64,000 nucleotides of DNA from Woronichinia naegeliana WA131 (GTDB lineage Bacteria; Cyanobacteriota; Cyanobacteriia; Cyanobacteriales; Microcystaceae): positions 1,364,001 through 1,428,000 of the forward strand of contig CP073041.1 of NCBI GenBank assembly GCA_025370055.1, read 5' to 3'. Positions 50,898-61,072 of this stretch are shown one piece after another; position 1 is the stretch's first letter; each line of letters starts with the position of its first letter. The notes beneath the pieces were generated by a model. The model searched no databases, had not been told where the DNA came from, and saw only the letters and a list, made by a program, of their open reading frames with translations. The position numbers were made by a program, and so were the translations under genes.

Positions 50898-52472
50898 ATG
50901 AAATCTAAAATAACGATTAAACGATTACTATTAATTCTCATTACCGTTATTTCTTTAATTCCGTTTTGTCTTTCCCTAGTTAATAGTCTCACGGAAGCTC
51001 AGGTACAAACTAACCTGCAATTATCCCAGACGAATTTAATGCTTGAGGCGACTATCCTTCAATCGGAGGGAAATAGTAATCAAGCCAGTTTAGCGTTGCT
51101 ACTCTTGGGCAAGGATCCCTATCAGGTGGCGACAGAGCAGTATCAGGTGGCGATCGCCGAAATTGATAAAAATCAGCAAAAAATACAAGCTAGTTTATCG
51201 GCGTTACAAGAGGTGAGTGGTGCTAAAGAGTCTCAGGACATTGTCTCAATAGCTGAACCGAATCCGGCCCAGGTTAAAGCACTACAAGCCTCTTTACAAA
51301 CTGTCACTTTAAATCGTCAAAAAGCCGCTTTGAATCTGGGATTATTGGCACAACAGCAAGGTAAGGATTCACTAGCGCGTCAACAATGGCAGGATATTAT
51401 TGCCCTAGAAGTAACCAATTCTCAACTATTACCGATTCAAAAAACGGCTGAAATTCTGCTCCAACTGTGGGAGCAATCGCCTCAAGTCAGTCCCGATGAT
51501 CAGGCTATCCTAGAGAAGAATTTATCGGGTTGGTTCCGCGATCGCGCCTTGACCCAATTCTATCAAGTCAGACAAGAGCGATCGCAACTTCAACAATTAC
51601 AGCAAGCGGAACAAGAAAGGGCCAAGCAAGCTTTCCTTAAACTAATTCTGTTGAGTGTGCTACCTGTTTTAGGAGGCAGTCTGGGGATTGGCTTATTATT
51701 AGTTTTATTGCTGCAATGGTTCCTCAAAAAAGATCAGGCAATTCTAGCATTAAATACGTTAACCGCCTGGCAAACGCCCTGGGATTGGGAAATCATTTGG
51801 CAAGTTTTGGGGATTGGCTTTTTTTTCCTCGGCCAGATTGGTTTGCCCTTAATTTTAAGCTTGATTCACCTGGATGCTAGTAGTTTGAGCCTACGCGGAA
51901 AAGCCATTTATGTTCTCTGTAGCTATCTGGCCATGACCCTGGGCGGGCTATCAGTATTGTACTTTTCCCTCAAACCATTCTTTCCCCTGGCTGCCGATTG
52001 GTTTAGCTTTCGTTGGCAAAGTCGGTGGTGGTTGTGGGGATTGGGGGGTTATTTAACGGCGTTACCCCTGGTTGTGCTAGTTTCCCTGATTAATCAGCAA
52101 TTTTGGCAAGGTCAAGGGGGCAGTAATCCCTTGTTATTTCTGGCTCTAGAAGCTCAGGATAAAGTGGTTTTGATCATCTTTTTCTTTACCGCTTCGATCG
52201 CCGCTCCGTTTTTTGAAGAGATTATTTTTCGTGGTTTTCTCTTACCTTCCCTAACCCGTTATCTGCCGGTGAGCGGTGCGATTATTCTGAGCAGTTTTGT
52301 TTTTGCGATCGCCCATTTGAATCTGTCGGAAGTTTTACCTCTGGCGATATTAGGGATGGTTTTAGGAACCGTTTATGCCCGTAGTCGCAACCTGTTGGCC
52401 TCCATGCTCTTACATAGTTTGTGGAATAGTGGTACGTTAATTAGCCTCTTTATTCTGGGAAGTGCAGGTTAA
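50898..52472 (+). CDS. CPBP (CAAX-like) intramembrane metalloprotease
   Basis: A 524-residue membrane protein. An N-terminal anchor (about 10-28) and a long helical extracytoplasmic or coiled-coil region (about 30-240) precede a membrane CPBP domain. The glutamic acid pair E440-E441 in EEIIFRGFLLPSL and the later FAIAHLN His form the predicted zinc site. Such proteases process membrane or prenylated substrates; the target is unknown. It is larger than the bacterial average because of the N-terminal coiled part, which is common in cyanobacteria. Confidence 0.82.
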   Translation: MKSKITIKRLLLILITVISLIPFCLSLVNSLTEAQVQTNLQLSQTNLMLEATILQSEGNSNQASLALLLLGKDPYQVATEQYQVAIAEIDKNQQKIQASLSALQEVSGAKESQDIVSIAEPNPAQVKALQASLQTVTLNRQKAALNLGLLAQQQGKDSLARQQWQDIIALEVTNSQLLPIQKTAEILLQLWEQSPQVSPDDQAILEKNLSGWFRDRALTQFYQVRQERSQLQQLQQAEQERAKQAFLKLILLSVLPVLGGSLGIGLLLVLLLQWFLKKDQAILALNTLTAWQTPWDWEIIWQVLGIGFFFLGQIGLPLILSLIHLDASSLSLRGKAIYVLCSYLAMTLGGLSVLYFSLKPFFPLAADWFSFRWQSRWWLWGLGGYLTALPLVVLVSLINQQFWQGQGGSNPLLFLALEAQDKVVLIIFFFTASIAAPFFEEIIFRGFLLPSLTRYLPVSGAIILSSFVFAIAHLNLSEVLPLAILGMVLGTVYARSRNLLASMLLHSLWNSGTLISLFILGSAG

Positions 52473-52584
52473 AAGATCTCCCGAAGGAATAGATCAACCC
52501 TAGCTGATCGTTCAGAATGAAACCGAGCAAGATAAAATAGGGAAAATAGATCTAAGACAATTTGAGACAATAGGATAATTTTTG

Positions 52585-53349
52585 GTGCTACTTTCCCTCG
52601 TTGCTGATTTTCGCATCATCTTTGAGCGTGACCCTGCTGCCCGTAACTGGCTGGAGGTATTATTTTGCTATCCAGGTTTTCAGGCACTCCTGTTTCACCG
52701 TTTTTCCCATCAACTCTATCGCCTGGGTCTGCCTTTTATTCCCCGTTTACTGTCCCATGTCGCTCGCTTTTTAACGGGAGTTGAAATCCATCCTGGGGCC
52801 CAAATTGGGGAAGGGGTTTTTATTGATCATGGCATGGGCGTTGTGATTGGCGAAACAGCGATTATTGGTGATTACGCGCTAATCTATCAAGGTGTCACCC
52901 TGGGCGGTACGGGCAAACAAAGCGGCAAACGTCATCCAACCCTGGGTGAAAATGTGGTAGTGGGGGCTGGAGCGAAGGTGTTAGGGAATATTTCGGTAGG
53001 AAATAATGTTCGGATTGGGGCTGGCTCGGTAGTATTAAGGGATGTCCCTTCGGATTGTACGGTGGTCGGGATTCCAGGCCGGATCGTCCATCGCTCTGGC
53101 GTGAAGGTTAATCCCCTTGAACATGGCAATTTACCGGATTCGGAAGCGACGGTTATTCGTCTGCTCCTAGACCGTATTGAAGCCTTGGAAGAACAAATGG
53201 AAAAACTGGAAACCTCCCGTCAACGGGAATTAGAGACTTTTTCTAGTAATTTTTATCAATCCTGTTCAGAAAGTTTTGCTGTTAAAAGGGAAAAAATTTG
53301 TCATGTCGGCGATCGCGAAATCGAAGAATTCTTGGGGGGAACACTGTAG
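52585..53349 (+). CDS. cysE: serine O-acetyltransferase
   Basis: A 254-residue serine acetyltransferase, first step of cysteine synthesis. The helical N-terminal half (FERDPAARNWLEVLFCYPGF) is followed by a left-handed beta-helix with the hexapeptide repeats GVEIHPGAQIGEGVFIDHGM and VIGETAIIGDYALIYQGVT. The start is probably the GTG at 52585; a TTG at 52582 is in frame. The C-terminal 70 residues are longer than in Escherichia coli CysE and charged (EQMEKLETSRQRELE), as in other cyanobacteria. It probably forms hexamers and binds cysteine synthase. Confidence 0.93.
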   Translation: MLLSLVADFRIIFERDPAARNWLEVLFCYPGFQALLFHRFSHQLYRLGLPFIPRLLSHVARFLTGVEIHPGAQIGEGVFIDHGMGVVIGETAIIGDYALIYQGVTLGGTGKQSGKRHPTLGENVVVGAGAKVLGNISVGNNVRIGAGSVVLRDVPSDCTVVGIPGRIVHRSGVKVNPLEHGNLPDSEATVIRLLLDRIEALEEQMEKLETSRQRELETFSSNFYQSCSESFAVKREKICHVGDREIEEFLGGTL

Positions 53350-53364
53350 CCTATTGTTAAAACC

Positions 53365-54624
53365 ATGAGTATTTCTATGCAGTGGGCTAATGCTTTATCA
53401 ACTCGTCCTTCCCTAGAAGCGGCAGTGAACGAGGTAGTGTCGATTGTCCAGCGATCCTTAACCGCGTCTCCAGACTTAGGGATTGTCTTTTTGTCTTCCG
53501 CCTTTGCCAGTGACTATCCTCGCCTTATTCCCTTGCTTCAGGAAAAAATGCCTCTTCCTGTGTTGATTGGTTGTGGAGGGGGCGGCATCGTTGGTATGAA
53601 GTCCGGTAAACAGGTAGTAGAAATAGAGAATAGTCCGGCTTTGAGCTTGACAGTGGCTTGCTTGCCAGGGGTAGAAGTTCATCCTTTTCGCCTGGATGCC
53701 GATAGTTTGCCAGACCTGGATAGTTCTCCCCAACGTTGGAGTGAATTGCTAGGGGTGAGTCCCGAAAAAAATCCCCATTTTATTTTGCTGGCCGATGCCT
53801 TTACTCCGAACATCACCGACCTATTGGAGGGCTTGGATTATGCCTATCCTCAATCAATCAAGATCGGCGGTCTGGCCAGTGGGGGGGCTAGTAATCAGAG
53901 TAATTTGTTTTTTGATTGTTTCTCCCTGCCCCGTTCTCGATTTAACCATTTCGGGACAATTGGGGTAGCCCTGAGTGGCAATATTCAGGTGGAAACGATT
54001 GTGGCCCAGGGCTGTCGTCCCATTGGTGAGCCGATCCAAGTTAGTCAGGGAGAGCGCAATATTATCACGGAAGTTTTAGTGCCAGACGAGAAGACTAATC
54101 AATTAAAGGCCAGATTGCCTTTGGATGTTATCCGGGAATTGGTGGAAACGCTGAGTGAAAAGGATCGAGAGTTGGCCCAACATTCGCTGTTTATTGGCAT
54201 TGCCCGTGATGAGTTTAAGTTAGCGTTGCAATCAGGGGATTTTCTGATTCGTAATTTATTGGGGGTTGATCCGCGTCATGGAGCCATTGCTATCGGCGAT
54301 CGCGTTCGTCCAGGTCAACGGATTCAGTTGCATCTGCGGGATGCCCAAACCTCAGGGGAAGATTTATTATTTCTGTTAGAAAATTATCACCGTGCGAAGG
54401 TCAATAGTCCCCAGGCGATCGGAGCTTTGTTGTTTTCCTGTCTCGGTCGTGGCGAATCTCTCTATGGCAAACCGAATTTTGACTCGGAATTATTTCAACG
54501 TTATTTAACGCAAGTTCCCCTCGGTGGCTTTTTCTGTAATGGAGAAATTGGCCCCGTTGGTAATCGAACTTTTCTGCATGGTTATACTTCTGCTTTTGCT
54601 ATTTTTAGACCAATATCAGCATAG
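53365..54624 (+). CDS. FIST domain signalling protein
   Basis: A 419-residue protein with FIST_N (about 30-220; LGIVFLSSAFASDYPRLIPLL, then VLIGCGGGGIVGMKSGK) and FIST_C (about 240-410; DLLFLLENYHRAKVNSPQAIGALLFSC, then GFFCNGEIGPVGNRTFLHGYTSAF). FIST domains are proposed sensory modules for small ligands such as amino acids. It starts 15 bp after cysE, so a co-transcribed link to amino acid sensing is possible but not shown. Confidence 0.85.
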   Translation: MSISMQWANALSTRPSLEAAVNEVVSIVQRSLTASPDLGIVFLSSAFASDYPRLIPLLQEKMPLPVLIGCGGGGIVGMKSGKQVVEIENSPALSLTVACLPGVEVHPFRLDADSLPDLDSSPQRWSELLGVSPEKNPHFILLADAFTPNITDLLEGLDYAYPQSIKIGGLASGGASNQSNLFFDCFSLPRSRFNHFGTIGVALSGNIQVETIVAQGCRPIGEPIQVSQGERNIITEVLVPDEKTNQLKARLPLDVIRELVETLSEKDRELAQHSLFIGIARDEFKLALQSGDFLIRNLLGVDPRHGAIAIGDRVRPGQRIQLHLRDAQTSGEDLLFLLENYHRAKVNSPQAIGALLFSCLGRGESLYGKPNFDSELFQRYLTQVPLGGFFCNGEIGPVGNRTFLHGYTSAFAIFRPISA

Positions 54625-54676
54625 GACTGGACTATCTTAAATAGGCCAATCTCAGGCAAGGAGAACCTCTTTTTGA

Positions 54677-54798
54677 CAGCAAAAATAAATTTGGAAAGAT
54701 TTTGCGCCGTTTCAGCGATCACTCCAATTGTTAAGAATTGTACAACGCTCTTGTTATAAGGCTTTTTATGTCATGAAACCCTAAATTTAGAATTGCTG
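54677..54798. mobile_element. 122-bp MITE, same family as the copy at 59874
   Basis: The left end is CAGCAAAAATAAATTT and the right-end complement is CAGCAATTCTAAATTT, 13 of 16 matching. The interior (including TTAAGAATTGTACAA and TTGTTATAAGGC) is nearly identical to the copy at 59874-59996. No clear 9-bp target duplication remains (TCTTTTTGA against TCTGTTCAT), so this copy may be old or rearranged. It separates the FIST gene from two broken gene fragments. Confidence 0.8.
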
Positions 54799-54972
54799 TC
54801 TGTTCATAGACCGTCCATTTATTAGGCGGTTGATTGATTTCCCGCAAGGTTTGCCCTAAATCTTCTTTTTCCGTCCAAGGAGAGAGTAATTGTACCTGTA
54901 AATAATTCGTTGATAGATTATCCTGTGAAACGGTACGATAGGGCTTTCGATCTGGCGTCAGATGTAATCAAC
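54799..54972 (-). pseudogene. fragment of an unknown gene, minus strand
   Basis: The minus strand is open from a stop near 54970 into the MITE and reads a natural-looking segment containing QVQLLSPWTEKEDLGQTLRE, then INQPPNKWTVYEQT. I do not recognise the family. The MITE sits at its downstream end and the CocE-like fragment joins it head to head, so this is the remains of a gene cut by rearrangement. Confidence 0.4.
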
Positions 54973-54984
54973 GAAAATTTTACA

Positions 54985-55701
54985 GCAAGGAAAAATTCAG
55001 CTTTGATGACTAATCTGCCCGTTAAGTTATTTGAAATGGGTAGCAATCAATGGCGATATTACGATAATTTTACTTCAGGCAAACAACAGATTCATTATTT
55101 TCATAGTAATGGATTAGCCGCTATCAACAATCAGGCGGGAAAATTAGTCACGACTCTCCCTGAGACTGAAACCCCTGTAACAGATGATTTTGTCCATGAT
55201 CCCTGGCGACCCGTACCTTCTTTAGGCGGTCATGCGAGTTTTCCAGGAGGAGTTTTTGAGCGATCGCTGTTAGATTGTCGCACCGATATTGTCACCTATA
55301 CTTCAGAGCCACTAACGACAGATTTACACCTTTTAGGTTCTCCGATGGTCGAGATTCAAGTCCAGGCAGATAGCGAAAGTTTTGATCTCTGTGCCATTTT
55401 GTCTAGAATGACTGCCGATGGCAACGTTTATAATATTAGCCAGGGCTATCGTCGCATTGATCAGTCTCAAGCAGTTGTCAATCTCTCTCTTCAGGCAACT
55501 TGTATTAAAATTCCCAAAGGCGATCGCTTACGATTGAGTCTTAGTGGTGCTTGCTTTCCGGCCTATAATGTTAACGCGGGTACAGGAAAAGCTTTAGCAG
55601 AAGCACAATTATTAGAGCAGCAAGTGATTACTATCAGTATTGAATTAGGCAAAAATTTTACGAGTAAACTTTGTCTGAATTTAAACGAAAATACAGTTTA
55701 A
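54985..55701 (+). pseudogene. CocE/NonD hydrolase, C-terminal half only
   Basis: The frame, open from 54910, matches the C-terminal jelly-roll domain of X-Pro dipeptidyl-peptidase-type CocE/NonD hydrolases: LPVKLFEMGSNQWRYYDNF, DPWRPVPSLGGHAS, then TDIVTYTSEPLTTDLHLLGS. The N-terminal alpha/beta hydrolase with the catalytic triad is missing. The first 25 codons of the open frame are antisense to the neighbouring fragment. Without the catalytic half it should be inactive. Confidence 0.75.
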
Positions 55702-55772
55702 TTTGTGATTTTTCCCAAAAGTTTGGGGCTAGGAGCGAAAAACGGAACGGCTCCACGTGGATGGATTTATTC

Positions 55773-56888
55773 TTAATCTTGAAGTACTAAATTATCACGA
55801 TGAACAATCGTTTCTGGCCCAGCATAACCCAAAATAGCCGCAATTTCTTCGGAATGATGGCCCTTAATTTTTTCGATTTCCTGACGACTATAATTAGCTA
55901 AACCCCGCGCAATTTCTTTGCCTTCCAGATTGCAGATTTGTATCGCATCATCTGCCATAAATTCTCCTTCCACCTGGGTAATTCCGGCAGCTAAAAGAGA
56001 TTTACTACTTTCACAAAGAGCCTTCACCGCCCCGGCATCGATATAAAGCTTACCCATCGGCAACAACCCAAAAGCAATCCAACGTTTGCGAGCATTTTCT
56101 GTACGAGTTTGGGGTTCAAATTGAGTTCCGATCGCCTCTCCTGCCAAAATTTTACTAATATTCTGAGGTTGACGACCGTGAGTAATCACCGTTCTGACCC
56201 CTGAACCAGTGGCAATTCGAGCCGCCGTGATTTTCGTCATCATGCCACCCGTTCCCCACTGAGAACCTGGGCTACCAGCATTTACCTGTAATTGGGCCAA
56301 TTCACTGGCGGAGACAAAATGAATCGGTTGGGCCTGACTATCCAAACGCGGATCGGCAGAGTAAACTTGATCCACATCAGTTAAGATAAACAACCAATCC
56401 GCTTCGACTAAACTGGCCACCAGAGCCGAAAGAGTATCATTATCGCCAAATTTTAATTCCTCGATCGCCACCGTATCATTTTCATTGACAATGGGAATCA
56501 CGCCTAATTCAAAGAGAGCTTGAAAAGTGTTGTAAGCATTGACATAACAATTACGATCAATCAGTTCTCGTCGCGTTAATAAAACCTGGGCAATGACCTG
56601 ACCCAAATTACTAAATAAATCGTCATAAATTCGGATCAAACGACCCTGACCCACCGCCGCGATCGCCTGTTTAGTGGCCATCTTTTTAGGACGTTCGTTC
56701 ATTTCCAAGCGCAGACAACCGACTCCCACTGCACCGGAAGAAACCAAGACGATGTTATAACCCGCTTTTCTTAATTGACAAAGGGTTTCCACTAAAGCGG
56801 CGATCGTGGAGAGAGCTAATTGGCTCGTTTCTCCCTGGGTCAAACTCGATGTACCAATTTTAATAACTAGTGTTTGTTCGGAAAGCAT
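55773..56888 (-). CDS. proB: glutamate 5-kinase
   Basis: A 371-residue glutamate 5-kinase, first step of proline synthesis. The amino-acid kinase domain (about 1-255) shows [51 protein letters not shown] and [20 protein letters not shown] domain follows at about 275-365, as usual. The enzyme is feedback-inhibited by proline in the family. It is transcribed alone. Confidence 0.94.
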   Translation of the reverse strand: MLSEQTLVIKIGTSSLTQGETSQLALSTIAALVETLCQLRKAGYNIVLVSSGAVGVGCLRLEMNERPKKMATKQAIAAVGQGRLIRIYDDLFSNLGQVIAQVLLTRRELIDRNCYVNAYNTFQALFELGVIPIVNENDTVAIEELKFGDNDTLSALVASLVEADWLFILTDVDQVYSADPRLDSQAQPIHFVSASELAQLQVNAGSPGSQWGTGGMMTKITAARIATGSGVRTVITHGRQPQNISKILAGEAIGTQFEPQTRTENARKRWIAFGLLPMGKLYIDAGAVKALCESSKSLLAAGITQVEGEFMADDAIQICNLEGKEIARGLANYSRQEIEKIKGHHSEEIAAILGYAGPETIVHRDNLVLQD

Positions 56889-56958
56889 GAAGAAATGATG
56901 GCAGAGAGATAGATGATGACGAAGCCAAGGACAGCTAATTTGTTATGGTCAAAACTGA

Positions 56959-57696
56959 CTAACCCAAAGTTGTTTTGTACAGTTCCAAAACCTTTTCCCA
57001 GGCATCCTGAGCCGAGGTGGGATCATAGGAAGTCCGTTGATCACAGAAAAAGCCATGATCAGCCCCCGCATAACGAAAAACATGATGGGGAATTTGATGA
57101 TTGGTTAAAGCCTCTTCAATTTGATCCACTTCGCTTAAAGGAATACTGGGATCTTCTTCTCCAAAAAAGGCGTAGAGCGTCCCTTTAATATCAGAGGTGC
57201 AATCCAAGGCCGGTTGAGAACTGCCCGGACGACCCGTAACAATACCGGCCCCGTAAAAAGAGGATGTTGCTTTCACCTCTGGCAAGGTCGCGCCTAAATA
57301 AACCACCAAACCACCAAAACAAAAACCAATCGTGCCAACTCCCATCGGTTTTACCTGGGGCAAACGATAGAGATAGTCAATCGTGGCTTGCAAATCGCTG
57401 AGTAATTCCTCAGTTTTAGTTTCGGTCTTATAACGTTTTCCCTCTTCAATACCTGCCATTGTGTAACCCGTTTCAAAGCCAGGGGCTTGGCGTTGGTAAA
57501 TGGCTGGAGCGATCGCCACATAACCTTGTTTAGCAATCCGTTCCGTTACATCCCGAATATGGGCATTCACCCCGAAAATTTCTTGAATAACAATAATGGC
57601 CGGATAGGTTCCTGGCTCAACTGGAATCGCTAAATGGGCCGCGATCGCCAAATCTCCATTGGCAATAGCAATAGATTGGGTTGTAATTTCTAACAT
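56959..57696 (-). CDS. dienelactone hydrolase family protein
   Basis: A 245-residue alpha/beta hydrolase of the carboxymethylenebutenolidase type. The nucleophile elbow is GFCFGG (TIGFCFGGLVVYLG), with a Cys nucleophile as in dienelactone hydrolases; the acid lies in AFFGEEDPSIPL and the His in YAGADHGFF. Cyanobacterial members have unknown substrates. It runs convergently into the region upstream of proB. Normal length and intact. Confidence 0.88.
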   Translation of the reverse strand: MLEITTQSIAIANGDLAIAAHLAIPVEPGTYPAIIVIQEIFGVNAHIRDVTERIAKQGYVAIAPAIYQRQAPGFETGYTMAGIEEGKRYKTETKTEELLSDLQATIDYLYRLPQVKPMGVGTIGFCFGGLVVYLGATLPEVKATSSFYGAGIVTGRPGSSQPALDCTSDIKGTLYAFFGEEDPSIPLSEVDQIEEALTNHQIPHHVFRYAGADHGFFCDQRTSYDPTSAQDAWEKVLELYKTTLG

Positions 57697-58120
57697 AAAA
57701 TGAAAGTTAACGACTGATCCGAAAAATCAAAGACTCAAATAAACAATCTTAATCGCCAATGGTGGGATTGAAAATAGCTTAATTAAACGCCAGCAATTCC
57801 AAATTCAAATGGTATAAATAAATACAGAAGAATATCCCGATTTAGGAGCCTATGAACAAGAAAGGAAACTTCTGCCTGTTTTGTAGAGGGTGAAATGAAA
57901 GTAAACGACCTAAGTTTTGATGGCATCATGGAGTGTTTAAACGAGGTCATTGCGAAGATAAATGACCCCCGTTCGGCTAGTAATGCTACGAAATATAGTC
58001 TAAGGGAGGCGATACGGGGAGCATTTGCTGCCTTTTTTATGCAAAATGAGTCATTTTTAGAGTATCAACGTCAACTCCACAGTCGTTGTGGGCGAGATAA
58101 TGCTCAGAGCTTGTTTGGAG

Positions 58121-59510
58121 GGGTGCGACCTTTAGTTGATAAAAGCTGTTGTAATCAGGGTTCTACAGGGAACCCATATTGATCAAGTTTTGCCCAAAAT
58201 TGACTCCATCGTTCCTTGGTCAATACCAAAGCTCGTAGGCTCAAAATAATTCCTGCTCCTTTTTCCTTCCATCGCATTCCTGAACAACATAATCGTTGTT
58301 TGACCAACGTCTTACAAGCTGCTTCCGTAACACCTGAACCAATCGGATACTTTTTCTCTAAGTATTCAGCATAATCCATTTGATGCTGATGATTCTCGTA
58401 ATAAGTAATCGCCGCTTGTAGTTTCTCGGTAAGATTCTTAGAATGACTTTTTTCTTCTTTGACTTCTTTCATCAGATTTAGCAGTTCTCCTGCTTTTCCT
58501 TTTTCATGCTTGAGTTCTCGACAATTTTCAGTCAACCATTCTTTTTGTTTTGACACGGTATTCGGATGCAACGCTTCTGCCAAGGCACCTAAGTAACCAG
58601 AGGCATGATAGAAATCTAATATCTGTTCTTCCGTTTGCTTTTCTAAAAACTTCCAATTTGATTCTGCCCCGTCTGCTATCCCGACCAATGTTGCCTCTGG
58701 ATAACGGTTTTTCGCTCGCTCAATTTCTCTTTCCAATCTTTCTAGAAAACTCTTTTTTCCATACTCTGGTGCCGCACCTAGATAGATTGTAGGTTGACGT
58801 TCTCCCTCACTATCGTATAGGGAAACGGTTCCCACCATTGCTTCACGGTAGCCATCCTCACACATCAGCATACAGGTTCCATCTAATCCTATTCCCACTG
58901 TTGCAATTTGGCTATCCTCCTTGGGCGGGGCATAACTCCACGCTTCTTCTTTTGCCTGTACCACACTTCCTACTGCTTCACTCAATCTTTGGATATAGGA
59001 TAGCGCTACTTTTCTACCATGATTTTCTAATAAATCATTTTTCACCTCTTTGCCTGCCATCCCTGACATTTTTGAGGATACCTGTTTTGCCAATAATGGC
59101 GTTGATGTTATGATTATCCTTGCTTCTCTTTCTAAGGGGCAATACGTTTTTCCTCAAAGGTGAACGCTGATATACATGACGATTCACTATAACCTCACCA
59201 TAAGGTGTTTGATATTCTTTCGGTTGCTCTCCCTTACTCTTCCAGATTTCTTCACCGATTTTTAAGGGTGAACCATCTGTATCTAAATATTTCAAGGCTT
59301 CTTTGCTGGCGATGCAACCTACTTCGTTTAAGCCTTTTTGAATATTTATTTCTGTATCCAACATTGAACGACTGAGTTCTAATGTTAGTTCTATTTTTAT
59401 CTTTGAACCCTCTACATTAATTAGTTTTGCTGTCATCATTGTTTCCTCTTTGTCACTTTTCATCCCATGTTAACACTTTTCTTTTCCTTCATCAACTAAA
59501 GGTCACACCC
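58121..59510 (-). mobile_element. ISKra4-type insertion sequence
   Basis: A 1390-bp element with near-perfect 20-bp inverted ends (GGGTGYGACCTTTAGTTGAT, one difference) and an exact 8-bp target duplication GTTTGGAG (58113-58120 and 59511-59518). It is inserted in a transposase gene, and the sequences on either side join in frame once the element is removed. Its own transposase, on the minus strand, is frameshifted. Confidence 0.9.
58155..59463 (-). pseudogene. ISKra4-family transposase, frameshifted
   Basis: Two overlapping minus-strand frames (59463-59035 and the frame ending at 58155) make one ISKra4 transposase. The second frame is open upstream of its ATG-like codon and reads GKTYCPLEREARIIITSTP, the family's conserved segment, so the shift lies near 59155-59160, around a GGAAAAAC tract. 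The needed shift is +1, not the -1 typical of programmed IS frameshifting. The catalytic core is visible as GIGLDGTCMLMCEDG, VGIADGAESNWKF and IGSGVTEAACKTLVKQR. Confidence 0.78.
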
Positions 59511-59873
59511 GTTTGGAGTGGAAAAAATACCAACAGTAGAGCCGATGGACGGGGTAGCCGCAAGTAGTCTATTCCCTTTGTTTGGTTTGATTTACCAAGC
59601 ATTGAGGAGCATGGGATTCTTGAAAGTCTATGAAATATTGGGGGGAAATCTGCTAGTGGCGATGGATGGGACAAATTATCACAGTTCGGAAAAAGTAAAC
59701 TGTCCATGCTCTCTTTGACCAAATATCTGCTCTTTGAAAGCTGGCATCATCTTTTAGATTTTATGCTTGATGCCCCCGTTTATCTGGCACTGGTATCGTC
59801 TAGCCAGAAGCTACAAACGTTGCAATACGAGAGGTTCAAGAAATCAGGCGAATTTGGAGTAAGTCCTCCCAAG

Positions 59874-59996
59874 CAGCAAAAATAAATTTGGAACGGTTTT
59901 GCGTCGTTTCAGCGATCACTGTAATTGTTAAGAATTGTACAACCCTCTTGTTATAAGGCTTTTTATGTCATGAAACCCTAAATTTAGAATTACTGC
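59874..59996. mobile_element. 123-bp MITE inserted in IS1 copy 2
   Basis: The left end is CAGCAAAAATAAATTT and the right-end complement CAGTAATTCTAAATTT (12 of 16 matching). It is flanked by a perfect 9-bp duplication CCTCCCAAG (59865-59873 and 59997-60005), present once in the intact IS1 copy 1, so the insertion is demonstrable. It replaces the last residues of the transposase with VILNLGFHDIKSLITRGL. Confidence 0.9.
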
Positions 59997-61072
59997 CTCC
60001 CAAGTTAACCCTTTTTGAATTATACCGAGAGCTACAGCAGGAACTTCTCTAGTAGTAAAATGGCTGCGAATAAAGTTATGAACCATCCAGAAAATATCTA
60101 GGACTCGCTGTAATCCCACAACAGATTTAGCATAAGTATTTGTACGACGACGAAAGGCAGATAAATAGCGTCGGATAGCACTATTAAATGCCTCAACGTG
60201 ATTGGCATGAACATCCTTTTCTTCTGGTTTTTCTGTTGTCTCAGGATGTTCTGGTTTCGGAGTTTCTACTTTCTCTAGTTTACCCGCAGAATCTCGACGT
60301 TTACTACTCTTATTTTTTAATCTTACCACAAGACCCTTCGGTAATACTTTGGTGGGACGACCACGTTTTCCAGTCTTCAATACTTCGTGACAAATATCAA
60401 ATAGCAGTTGACTATATCGCTTTTCTCCATCTGTAAATAACTGGAGAGATTCTGTACTTTTTTCAAATAATTCCGCTATTGTCATCATTGCCTCTAGAAA
60501 TAATTTCTGCTCTTTTCGACCACATTTTAAATGCCAAATAAAGCGGCTAGCCCTTTCTATGAGCACGATTGTCCACCCCTCAGAGGCACTTGCTTCTTTA
60601 TTTTTTCCAACTTTTGTGTATAGTTCATCCCCTTCTATTACTAATTTAACAAATTCATTCACTAAGGCGTATAAAAATAATGTCTCTTGTAATCCTGATA
60701 ATTTCTTTTCCCAATTCAATATTGTTGTTTTCGCGTAGCCGAATACTCGGACTGCGGCATTTAATCCTATTCCTTCCATTCTAGCTTTTAATACTTTTAC
60801 AATGGGGTTTCTAAGCCAGCGATTACGCTACCATAAGTCTCAGCAAAACAAGAACTACATTCTTGACAAATGAACATTTTACGTTCCCCGTTACCTTTCG
60901 TTTGATAATGAGAATGTATTTTTACGTTTTCACTATAGCAATGAGGACAGTTTTTCTTGAATAAGGCATCCTCTTTCTCTTGGCACAAGCCAACATCATT
61001 CAGGATTTCCATAGAGCTTTTCTTTAATATTGACATTGTTTTCTGTTTCCTTCTTCTTTGATATAATGACAA
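59928..61072 (-). pseudogene. IS1-family transposase, broken copy
   Basis: The same transposase as at 16062-17141. The N-terminal part (61072-60797) stops after SVIAGLETPL, because ten bases present in copy 1 (AAGTGAAATT) are missing. The rest is open from about 60779 to the MITE, which alters the C-terminus. The deleted segment lies between two ATT triplets, which suggests slippage. The product cannot be a full transposase, though the ends might still be moved in trans by copy 1. Confidence 0.88.

Larger units (their letters stand above)
57895..59780 (+). pseudogene. DDE transposase remnant, split and internally deleted
   Basis: The first part (57895-58120) reads MKVNDLSFDGIMECLNEVIA up to DNAQSLFG. 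An ISKra4-type element interrupts it at 58121-59510. It resumes after the 8-bp repeat as VEKIPTVEPMDGVAASSLFP and LLVAMDGTNYHSSEKVNCPC, holding the first catalytic Asp. A large internal deletion then joins this to a C-terminal piece in another frame (about 59709-59780, SLTKYLLFESWHHLLDFM). I cannot name the IS family with confidence. The IS1 copy 2 lies immediately to the right. Confidence 0.7.

Noticed and set aside
56913-57188. Plus-strand open frame between proB and the dienelactone hydrolase
   Set aside because: It is mainly antisense to the hydrolase gene and has biased composition; no supporting motif.
59035-59093. Programmed frameshift in the ISKra4-type transposase
   Set aside because: The required shift is +1, and the heptamer near GGAAAAAC is not a canonical -1 slippery site in the right register. 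An inactivating indel is simpler.
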